NCBI GenBank assembly: GCA_039545355.1
Contig: BCJJ01000001.1
Location: forward strand, 1,982,570-2,046,569
Direction: 5' to 3'
Length of the DNA stretch: 64,000 nucleotides
Source: Trichosporon coremiiforme
Taxonomy: Eukaryota > Basidiomycota > Tremellomycetes > Trichosporonales > Trichosporonaceae
Under the pieces are notes generated by a model, which worked only from the letters and a program-made list of their open reading frames with translations, was not told where the DNA came from and did no database searches. This document shows positions 44,796 through 55,237 of this stretch, in pieces. The position numbers and the translations under genes are program-made. Every line of letters starts with the position of its first letter. Within the stretch, counting starts at the first letter, position 1.

Positions 44796-47700
44796 ATGGG
44801 CCGGCACCCGTGCTTAGACGACAAGTTCGTCCCCCCAGGGCTCGAGCTCATTCTTCTGCAAGCACAGCATCCAGACCGGACATGGAACGACGACGCTCTC
44901 CAAGTTGCCGGGTCGATTCTGCAAGAAGCGGTCGAGAGTGACCCGGCTCAGGTGCGCGTCTTCCTTCCTCCGCTTCATCCTCCCTTTGTCCCCGGAACCC
45001 TCAGCCACAGCCACCTGAGCTCAGACACTGATGCACATCCAGGCTACCTTGGAACACGAATGGGAGGCTTACTTGACGCCCGTACCTCACCGTGCTGATC
45101 GAGTGTTCAAGGCCAAAGTGCTCAGCGCGTTCCTACGTAGGAAACGGGCCGATGCTGAGAGACTGTTAGAGCAGAGGAGGAAGGACATTGAGCGAGAAGC
45201 AAGCTCCATTAGTTCTGGATCTGAGAACAGACAGGGAGCGCTTGTTACCAAAAGTCAGAAACGTCGAGCGAGGCTGAAGTGAGCTTCATGTCCCTACCTC
45301 TGCAGGTTGCCAACTGACGGAGAAGGAAGTCGACCACGGCACAGCCTACCCCGTTTCCACCGCCACCCTCACCAAGCGGTACTGCCTCTCAACTGTGCTC
45401 ACCTCCCTCAACATGCAATGTGACGTCGCCGCTTCCAAAACAGGAGCCATGTGACCCGACTATCACGGAGGATAATAGCCAGCTCTTGGTTGGGACTGAT
45501 GCTCCCCGCGTCCCCTGTGCCGCGGAGAACAGTGTTGATCAATGCAGAGGCAGGAAGCGACGCCGCGCGAGGACTGCTCCACGGTCAACAAACCCCGCGC
45601 TGAACGGCCGTCCGACCGTCGTGTCTGCGCCACCGCCTGGACGTGTTTCAAAAGTCGCGACCATGGAGAGGCTCCTCACCCCTCAACGTGACGCTCTTCG
45701 TCCATTAGTGTTCGAAACAGCATTCCAGCAACCGGTCCGAAGCGGTGAAGGCGTCCCGACACAGCGCACCAAGGTCCGACGTGCCCGAAAGAAGCAAAAG
45801 CCGCTCAATGGTCAGCTTGGTTTCAATGGCTTGGGGGCCGTGACGGTCAACGACGAGGCATCTGCTCATCAGTCTGTGCCCTGGGACGGGGAAGAAGACA
45901 GTCTGAGGTATGACAACAAAGGGCGACCCCTGCGGCTTAGGAGACAACCACAGAGGCTGCTCGATGAGCTGGACACCCGCATCAACAGCGCGGCTACCGT
46001 GGAGGATAACAGACAGGCGGTTCCCTTACCGACCCCGAACTCGATAACTTCAGCGGGCACACCTCTCTCTGGTGTCGAAGGTGACCCCTCTACACCACAA
46101 CCTCATGGACCTCAGCGCCAGAGGAAGAGAGCAAAGCTGAGGCGCAAGCTCTCTGCCCCGAACGAACACGGAATAATCGTCGAAGAGTCCGAGAAAGCTG
46201 GATCTGCGCCCCTGAGCCTAACAAAGTGGCGCAGACGCGTACGGACAACCTGCAACGACAAGAAGATATCGAAGCACGTTCTGGCGCTTCTGGGCTTGCC
46301 AACTGGGAACTCACCACGTTCAGCCACTACTGACGGGAAAAGTCGCGATGAGCATCGTCTGGCTCAACCGAGGAAGACTAAAACAGACGCAGAACTGCCA
46401 TCCTCAAACACTGCGGATGACTATGCGGCATCGCGTCCGATTACACCCACGGAAGCTGCTGAAGCAACACCCAAGACCGATGATATGCCACCGGTCAGGG
46501 TGGCCGGCGTCCGATCAAGTACATTTGCTTCGGTCATGCGGATCGTCTCTGGTGTTTGCCCGCTCCAACCCTCACCGAGGTTGGCCCGGCTCTGCCGACC
46601 CTCTGTGGCGCCGCCGGTGTGGGCACAGGTGAGCAAGTCGGGATTCGGTTAAGCTTACCGTCCAGACTAGACAGGAGCTGTGTGAGACGCTGCCGTACTA
46701 CCGCGCCTTCCAATCGGGGATGTACATGTACAAGGGCGTCGCTTACGGATACCTCCTCGACGGATATCCGACGCCGTAAGTCTGTTCTTGGCTGGCCAGC
46801 TGACTCCCAGTCGAGACATATGGGCAGACGATGGGAGGGTCATCGTTTCACATGGGTAAGACTGCTGGCATTTATCTGCCGTTACCAAGTGTTTTACTGA
46901 TAGCAGTGGCGGACAAGCCGCTCGGACTCTGGACGGCCGGGGCTGCGAGTATGTGACCTTGTCAGCGGACCATTCACCACGGGACGCTCGAATAGCTACA
47001 CTGCTACTGGCGGCTCAGAGAAGGTATCCGCTGATTCTCATCGCTGGAGATGGCTACGCACTCCTGCCCTGGGATCCAGGCTGCACCTATGCAGTACTCG
47101 GATGGTGCGCATCACTGCTGCCTTGCGTGTGTGACTTTGATTGACGACAGGTACTGGGTCTCAGCAGCTTGGTATGAACCCGAAGCATGTGCTCCAGGAG
47201 TTAAGGAACCCCCTGGACGCGACTACTTCCGTCGACTCAAGGTGCGCTTCGACTGGGTGCGATCGCAAGGCACACCGTGGTGGTTGGAGAGAAGTGGAAC
47301 GAGCTGGAATCCACCAAGCGACAGGCAGCAACCCAAGATTGAGCCAAGCCCCGACAGCACAGGATCCCAAGACAGCAACGTGGCACTCGAGCCTCTGAGC
47401 GATCAGTTTGCCCGATTCACGGCTCCAGATCCACTCGCAGCGGCGGTGCTGAAGGGTCCTGGTGGAAGAGATATCATCAATTTGCCCACCCCTCCCTTGA
47501 CTCCAGAAGTACACATAAGCGAAGGGGAGCTGCAGGAGGCACTGTGGCACGGCACGTTCACTTCCGAGGATGGAGAGCGAGATCCTGTTCACGCTGGGAA
47601 GTACTGGAGCCCGTGCTTGCTGCGCGAGTTTGAGCCTGGGTCTGGGTCCTTCGTGAACTGTTTCGCTCGGAAGCCAGGGTTGGAGACTCCACCGTAAGTT

Positions 47701-49060
47701 CAGGCACTTGCGACCGGAAAAACTGACTGTCAGATCGGTCGAGGCGGCCCATGCATGCAAGAGCTGCCCGAGCTGTCTTGAACTCAGTCCTCATCTGTAC
47801 GACGAAGGATGGACATGTCTCAACATCGACTGCAACCAGTACTGGTTGCTCGAAACGCCAACCGGGTTGTGGCCGATCCCGCCTGGAATGGTGTTACGTT
47901 ATCGCCCAACCTTCCTAAGGAACGTACCCACACCTGACGAGGCGCAGAATGTACCCTACAGTGTTGTACCCGCGCCTCCTCTGACAAGAGCTCAAGAAGC
48001 CGGGACTAGGAGTCTGTGGCGAGGTTGGGTGTGCGAGTGCGGACGTGCCAACTGCCGATACCGTTGGGAGGTCTGCGAATGCAGATCGTGTGGCAGGCAG
48101 GTCGGGAGGCTTGGCGAAGCCGACATACTCTTAACTTCTCAGGTCTGTCGCCCTCGCGACGATGTGGTCGGGGAACAGGACGAGTCCGCGCTTCATATGG
48201 AGCTGCGACGCGTAGCTGGTGCCACGGTCGCGTCCTACGAACTGCCTCATGCGTAAGCAAGGGTAAGAGGATATGGTTGACGACCCTACAGCGGAACAGT
48301 GCACCATGTCATGCACGACGTCAACGTCGTTGACCCAATCTGGGAGGACTACCAAAGATCAGCGATCGAGACGACCGACCCACTGTTCCAGCGTCGCGCT
48401 CTCAAGTCGAAGACACTCAAAGGCGACCTGCTGTCTCAGCAGTACGCGATCAACTCGGGTGCCAGCTACAAGTACATCGTGGAGACGCTGAGCTACTCGT
48501 TCGAGGAGAGTCCTCGGTGTGTGACGGAGGCATTAGAGTTGTGAGTAGAGTTAAACGCACGGCTGAACTAACTCTAGCATCAAGCAGAGCGTGACTCGCG
48601 TACTGGGCACGCATGTTGACTTCAATGAGATTCTGTCAGTGACGTATCGGGAGGGTCAGAAGATGGCCTGGCACGACGATGGCGAACCAGGTGGGTACAA
48701 GCAACTCCACCGAGCAGATTGCTGAGCATCAGGTCTGGGACCGGTGGTTGCCGCACTCTCCCTCGGCGCATCAGCGACGATGTCGTTCCGCCCGAAGAGT
48801 CGGACGTCGAACAAGAGCCAGAACCACATGAAAGCAGTCAAGCAGGAGCGCTCAAGGGAGGGGCCTGGGAGTGGGAGTGTTCTGAACCTGACACTGAGCC
48901 ACGGGGTGCGTTTGCAGGATTTTGCTTTGCTCGGGGCTGACAATCGCCTCAGGACGTCGTGATCATGGAAGGGCGCCAGATCCAGCACGCATACCACCAC
49001 CGAGTGATCCCGACGGGCCTGCGCGCAGCCGCGACGGCACGCGTGATCAGAGAAGAGTGA
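44796..49060 (+). CDS. AlkB-type 2-oxoglutarate/Fe(II) dioxygenase, long multi-domain form
   Basis: Twelve exons (44796-44951, 45043-45278, 45326-46628, 46666-46775, 46811-46855, 46907-47104, 47151-47693, 47734-48252, 48292-48540, 48578-48690, 48733-48905, 48953-49060) close in frame to 1250 residues. The C-terminal 150 residues are the oxygenase: WHDDGEPG with the HxD iron pair (about 1152), SLGASATMSFR, SHGDVVIMEG, HAYHHRV with the distal His, then Arg residues for 2-oxoglutarate. Upstream are Cys clusters that look zinc-binding (CKSCPSC, CLNIDC, CECGRANC, CECRSCGR). The N terminus (about 1-52) resembles a CUE-type helix bundle, followed by a long basic Arg/Lys-rich linker. Likely role: oxidative demethylation of nucleic acid or protein in the nucleus; substrate unknown. 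The 3' splice site of intron 3 (46665 or 46674) is ambiguous; both keep frame. Confidence 0.82.
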
Positions 49061-51754
49061 GAGATGAATGTGGAGCGTGTCGATGAGTGAATGCAAATGA
49101 CTGAATGCGTGGTTGGAGGTCGGCAGACGTCAAGGCGGATTAGGCTGGGCGCTGTGTTCTGGTTGTAATGATGCTGCCAGCAATCTCTGCATGCATTACA
49201 TGAGCACCCAAGGGGCAGCTTTACGCCAGCATACGCCAGTGCAGGCAGGTTGGGCGGTCGACATGACTACTAATAGTGGTAATTCAGGACGATCAGGGAT
49301 AGGACCCAGGGAATCGAGATGGATTCATGCGGGCGGTGAGCCCAGCGCGCGTGAGAGCGTCCGCGAGTCCGAGTCGCGCGGTAAGCCAAGTGTCGCGCTC
49401 CGTTCTGCCCGCGCCGAGAGATGTGGCACGTACGGAACAGGATACAGGATCAAAAAGGATACACGAACTCAAGTTGGTCTGGCGTGAATTGGGCCATGAA
49501 CCGTGAGGTGCCGTGAAGGGACTGTGAGTGAAGGGACAGCGGGGCATGGACGTGCCCCGTGCCTCCCATCTTCGCTCCCAAGTCTGTTGCTCCAGCAGAC
49601 GCGGACCTACACCCCAGTCTCCGCCAATTGCAAGCAGCCCGAGCGGACTGAGTGTGGATCGCTGGAGCGGCCACCAGCGGGCATGCAGAACCTGCCATCC
49701 CGGTGTTGCCTGGTTTATGAGTCATGGGCCCCCGAGCGGCGCGGCCAACGGCCAGGGGAGTCTGGTCGACCGACCAGAGTGGATCCCTCTTGCTCCTCTT
49801 GTCTCTTCGGAATACTTCTTTGCAATGCTGCAGTCCTGCAACTCGGATTGCGGAACGTCGTAGGGTTCACTGCGACTTCACGCGCCTCTCCTTTCTCCCA
49901 AACCTTTCTCCCAAAGACCTCCCAAGAAACTCAAGACTTGCCAAAGCGTGTAAGACTGCTTTGCAACAAGGACGCATCGCGACGTCATAGGTCCCAATTC
50001 AATACCCATCCTTGTTCCTCAACCCAACGGCCTCGCTGGGAATGCCGTTTCTGGTACCTTTTCTTTTACCTTTGCACTCATTCCCGGCGCGTCAGTGCAT
50101 TGTCGCATACCGCCGTACCGAAATACCGACGCCGCTGCTTCTGCAACTCATAAGTCAGCGGACGGGCGGAAGGAAGGGGTGAATTGGATCTGCCCAGTTG
50201 AAGAGCTCACGGGATCTCCTTCCGGCCGGTCAGGACTCAGTTGCAGCGGAAGTGGATAGTGGACCGCGTCAACGTTAGTCTCAGAATCCCATGCCCGGCA
50301 TGGGCAACTGAGAGTCACACATGAGGCGTCCGCCTGGAGATCTGGATACGCTTGCTCTGGCACCTGATACACAGCTGTGCGGGCTCGATCGCGAACCTGC
50401 ACTCGGTCGGCAAACCGCCAAGTTGGCCATTTGACCACTTGATTTGAACAGTTGTACACGGATGGACCAGCTGACCAGCCCGTCACCCTCACTGTCCCAA
50501 CAGGCAATGGCGGATCCGAGCACCGAGGTGTCGTCTGACCTTTGCCAGTCCTGGCATGTCCTGAAGTCCGACCTCTGACATGTCCAGAAACGGTGCATGT
50601 ACTTGGTTCCTGTCTTGGTCAGACGAGTGTCCGTCTCCTGTACCAAGTGTGCGACTCGACAATCACACCCGTGGCGCCATGCTCCCATCCCCGCCTGCTT
50701 CGTCTGCCTCGTCTGATCTAGCCCGACTGGCCTGACTAGCCTGGCCTGACTCGAGGTCTTTGCGGGAACGCACCACCCGCAAAAGCTCATGTACTGACGC
50801 CACTACCCCTTTGACCCGCATTTGGCAGGCTGTGCGGTTGGTCCGTCGGTGAGCTGGTGAGGTCCGTATTTTCCGACCCACCCCTGCAGCGCCCTACGGC
50901 CGAACACTTTCTAGATCTCTAGACGACGCCTCGTCTGGCGCTTTATAGTGGGACTTGGCCTTCAGCGCATAGTGCAACACGCCGGTGCACTTGGTACATG
51001 GTGCACCGACGCGACGCAGATTTTTCGACCTGTCCGAATGCGCGGAGGGCATTGGGTACCGACGTACCGAGAATACCGAGGATTCGACACACAAAGGGAA
51101 GTCAGACATGCAAAGGGTGGATCACGTCACGGCTGGCGCGGCTGGGATGTTGTTGTCTCGTCTGACTCGTCTGACTCGCGCATGCGCGCAGCGCGCTGCG
51201 TGCATTGTCTTCCTCGGATTCGCAGCGACGCGTCGCCTTCTGCTTCTGCGTGAGGGGATGAAAGGGCAAGGGGGCGTCGTACGTAAGAGTCTGGTTTCTT
51301 TTCAGGCTAGATTCGGCAGCTCGTATGCAATTGTTGTGTTTGTGTGCCGTTGAACCGATGGGGGGGGACGGTCACGCTGCGCAGGGTGGTGATACGTTAT
51401 TGGGTTATTGGAAAGTCGCGACGAAAGCAGAAAGCAGAGCTAAGCAGAATGGACGCGAGGCGCGCAGACGAATGACACGAAAATGACGATTGATGAATGG
51501 CCAGATCGGCCAGAAGAGGAAGAAGTAGAAGCGCCAGCCGTAAGCGTGCAAGCGTTGAAGCGTGCAAGCGCGCGCCTGGCGGTCTGGCGGCCGGAGTGAT
51601 AGATGACACCGGGCGCACGCGCCGCGCGCCTTGGGGGGCTGCCCCCTGCTCCCAGGCTGGACTGGCCGACTCGTCCGGAGCCTGAAGCTAGTCCAGGTCC
51701 ATGGTGGTCCCGCCCCTGAATCTGCACTCCTCTGCTGGGAAGCCGCACCGCTGG

Positions 51755-51835
51755 TCCCTACTGTCCCTACTGGTCCCTACGTCCCTACGTCCCTCCGCAT
51801 TGCAGCATTGCAGCACTGCAGCGTTGCAGCGACTG
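51755..51835. repeat. Short tandem words GTCCCTAC and GCATTGCA
   Basis: GTCCCTA(C/T) occurs about five times in 50 bases, directly followed by about four copies of GCA(T/C)TGCA or GCGTTGCA. A CCAGCCCAG triplication follows 20 bases later. This is simple-repeat sequence with no visible function. Confidence 0.6.
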
Positions 51836-52334
51836 GCGTAGCTGACGTCTCATCTAGCCCAGCCAGCCCAGCCAGCCCAGGGTGCCCGGTGCACCCTGGC
51901 CAGACGACCTCTAGGCTCCAGGGCCGACTGGACTCGGCAAGTCGTCCAGGTAAAGTCACCACGCACCCACCCTGCCTCGTCCCTGCTCCCTGCACCCTGG
52001 CCCCTATCCCTCCCCTCCCCTCCCACACCGCGCCGCATGCTGCACGCTGCACGACCACACCACCACTGCACGCCCGTACGTGCGCGCCGCACATCATCCC
52101 GGTCGGTCATGCTCAACTCGTCTAGGGAATCGGTTCCTCACTCCTCTCACTCTCACTACACACTACTCACTCCCTACTCCCTTTCTCTCTACTCAACACC
52201 AATCGCCCATCACCGCACATCACTCTCCCCCCTCTCTCCTTCTCCGACACACCACAACACACAGTCTTCCCCCGCCTCAGCTGAGTGCCCGACAGCCAGC
52301 CAGCCAGCCAGCCTTAGTCTTGCCACCGCCCCTA

Positions 52335-52355
52335 GTCTCTCTCTCTCTCTCTCTC
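52335..52355. repeat. (CT)n tract in the leader of the Whi5-like gene
   Basis: A run of about ten CT dinucleotides in a generally pyrimidine-rich 5' leader. Such tracts are common upstream of fungal genes and may exclude nucleosomes. Confidence 0.6.
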
Positions 52356-52539
52356 CCGCGCGCCGAAAAGACAGACCCGCGGCACCTCACCCCACACACC
52401 CATCCACCCATCCACCACCGGCCACCGCGCGTCGGGGCGACGTGACATCCCCACCACCTCGCATCCATCCACGACCCCTCCTTCCTCCTCCAACCGACCA
52501 CTGACCGGCTCCACCGCGCGAAACGACGCTCCCTACACC

Positions 52540-54716
52540 ATGGACATCGACTCGCCGGTTCCCCCCGCGTCGCCCGCCCCGCAGCACCCCGCCGACCAGG
52601 TACCGACTCCAGCCGTGACTTCCCAGGCCGCCCAGTCTTCCCCGGCCGCCCAAGCGCCATCCAGCACTGCCGACGCCGCCTCGAACCATGCGTCCCCGAT
52701 ACCGAGCGCGTCTGGGACGGATGCCGCCCCTTCTGGCGTGGATGCGCCGCCCGCTGACGCCGCTGGTGCCTCCGAGGCTGGTCCCTCGGAGCATCCAATT
52801 CAACACAAGGCGCCGCAACCGCACGCGTCACTAGCGAACCTGACTGAGGCGCGGGACCGCGGCGCGACGCCTTCTTCCACAGCGAGCGAGCACGTTGCCG
52901 CCGGACCCACACCAACTGCAAACGGACACGACGCGATGGACGTCACTGAGAACGGCGAGGAGGCCGCCGACCACGACGCCACTAGCAGCTCCTCTGGCAG
53001 CTGTCCCATGAGCTCTGTCGCCAGCGGCGCTGCGACGATCGACGTCACTGTCGCCAATCCTGAGGACTCGGCCGAGGACATGGACCGTTTCATCAAGCGC
53101 ATGGAGATGGAGAAGGTGAGTCAAACGGCGTGCGGTGTGCGCGGATACACGTAAGACTTGTGTTAGCACACAGGGACGCGTCACGGACGCTTCCGAAGTG
53201 CACGTACGCACACATTTGTGAAGCCGTGTGTCGCGCTTAGACGTGCGCGCGAGCGGAAGCCGAGACTTTAGAGCGGATTGCTGACAGACAGAAAATCTCC
53301 CAGTTGCAGCAGCGCCTTGAGCTTGCGTCGTTCAAGACGAATCACGGCTGGTCCGACATGAGCATCAAGGAGATTGAGACGAGACTGCCGTCGCCGCAGG
53401 AGTCGAAGCGGACACAGGTCGTGAACGGTGGCGGGCGGTACGATCCTCCGTCGCCTAGTCGGCCATGGCAGCTCGCCGATGTCCTGTGGCAGCCTTTGCC
53501 GCAGCCTGGTCGCAGCGTGCCCAACAAGGTGTCGCGTCCTCCGGGGCAGCAGTTCCATGCGCCGTCGCACTCGCTGCCGGGTCACCTCCCCAGCGCGAAC
53601 GGCACGCAGCGCCAGCACCCACCCAACTCGCCGCGCCGGCACAGAATGGACGAGTACTTGAACAATCGCCCTCAGGCGTCTCCCCTGCGGCACAGCAGCA
53701 AGAACGGGTCTGGACACAGGCGTGCATCGAGCTCGATATCGTCCCTCCAGTTCCTCCAGAACGACCCGTACCGCGGCGGTTCTCCCCTCCGGCCAAAGCA
53801 GAAGGGCAGCGGGAAGAAGCGCTCGCAGTCGCATAGCAACCTGCGCGAGGCGAACCAGCAGGCCTCGGTCGCCGCGCAGCCGCAGCACCGCCCGACGACG
53901 CAGGACGTCGACGCCGCGCGTGCCCTGACTAGCATGCTGGGCAGCGTGCGCTCGCCGACCGACGGGCAGTTCCCTCCCCAGGCCGAGCGCGGCATCCACC
54001 CGAGGGCAATGCAGCTGCCGCCGCTGCACACGTCGAGCCTCCCCGGCCCGTTTGCGCCGGACATGCCGCCGCCTCGCCCGCGTGCCCAGAGCTTTGCTGC
54101 CGAGTCGCGCGAACCCTTTGAGCACGCCCTCGGGCACGAGCGCAAGCGCTCAACCGAGTACAGGCCCTACCTCCCCCCTCTGCGGCGCCATGGTGGGCCG
54201 ACCCACTCCCGCGGCCTCAGCATGGACTCGTCCGCCGCGTTCCGAGAGCGCTTCGCCCCGCCCCCCTGGCCCCAGAACCCGGACGAGCGTTACCGCGAGC
54301 GTTCCGGCGAGCGCGGCGGCTCTTCTGAGCGGTACGGCGAGCGCTTCCCAAGTGCAGAGCGCTACGGCCCGGGGGAACGTTTCGGCGGTCCAGAGCGGTA
54401 TGGCGGCTACGGCGCTGCGTTCGGGTACAACAGCGGCAATCGGGATCAGGGCCCGCCGCCGGTGGGCGGCGGCCCGAACGGTCCGGGCTACGAGCAATAC
54501 CGTGTCGAGGAGGAGCCTATGGCCGGCCGAGGCGAGGAGGACAAGGCGGCGGCCGAGCTCATGATGTTCCTGGCCACGTCGCCGAGTCCGGTCCGCGGGA
54601 AGAGGGAGCAGGTCCAGAGCATCGCGGGCACGGCGCGCGTGCTCTTTGATGATAGGGAGCCACCCCCCTACCCACGTCCCGGGCCACCGCCCCTCAGCGC
54701 TGCCCCGAGGAGGTAA
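52540..54716 (+). CDS. Whi5/Nrm1-like G1/S transcriptional repressor
   Basis: Exons 52540-53115 and 53241-54716 give 683 residues. The N-terminal 190 residues are Ala/Pro/Ser-rich and probably disordered. Residues about 213-240 (LQQRLELASFKTNHGW, then IKEIETRL) fit the Whi5/Nrm1 helical motif that follows short coiled regions in fungal repressors. Near residue 629 the segment AAELMMFLATSPSPVRG followed by ARVLFDD matches the GTB motif with which Whi5 and Nrm1 bind SBF/MBF. Many SP/TP sites fit control by cyclin-dependent kinase. Between these is a Pro/Arg-rich stretch with RYGERF-type repeats (about 54,290-54,420). The intron (125 nt) is longer than usual and alternative 3' sites are possible. 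The long C/T-rich leader and 3.5-kb gene-free upstream region suggest complex control. Confidence 0.7.
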
Positions 54717-55237
54717 CAATCTACGAGATAGGAAAGAAGATCGAAGATAGAACTGTATGACTAGACATGTATTATTAGCATGTTGCTTAATTCCGACGGC
54801 CCCAAGGCTGGCGGCCGTCAGGCTGGAGGCGTTGGCTCTGAGCAGTGTGGAGGCGTTGGCAACAGTGACTATAGAGACAACTAAGGACGAGCACGGATAA
54901 AGACGTCATAGAGGGCTGGGGAAGTAGGGCGCATAGGGGCAGAAATGATCGTCAGGAGTGTGCGGGCGTGCTCCGAGTGCGAGCGCGTAGGGTGTGGTGG
55001 CGCAGGATGGCCGGGCGGTAGGGCGCAGGGCGCAGGGGGCGTAAGGGGAGTCCAGTCACCTGTATCTGTGCACAATGCACACCCTTGGGCACTTGCCTTC
55101 CCTCATCGCCTCTTCGTTGCATTATCCACATCACTCTGTTCATGGGTGGATAAGGTTATGAGGTTGAAGAAGGTGGGTAAGAAGCTGGGTGTCTGGTGCG
55201 AGCTATAAGCTGACAACAGTGGCGGTGTGGCGCGGCA
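54717..55237. other. Spacer before the intron array
   Basis: 3' flank of the Whi5-like gene, including a short repeat of GAGGCGTTGGC (54,826-54,860), and the presumed promoter of the plus-strand array. No gene recognised. Confidence 0.4.

Larger units (their letters stand above)
49061..52539. other. Long gene-free region with low-complexity sequence
   Basis: About 3.5 kb without a supportable gene, the longest such stretch here. It contains degenerate short repeats: GACTGGCCTGACTAGCC-type words (50,720-50,760), GTCCCTAC and GCAYTGCA runs (51,755-51,835), CCAGCCCAG triplication (51,857-51,883) and a (CT)n tract (52,335-52,355). The last 500 bases are pyrimidine-rich and probably the long 5' leader of the gene at 52540. 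Open frames on both strands are short, shadow each other and have no motif. Confidence 0.5.

Noticed and set aside
50152..50208. Isolated intron-like signature on the minus strand in the gene-free region
   Set aside because: GTGAGCTC...CGCTGAC..GAG is present once, without flanking coding sequence or further units, so it may be chance.
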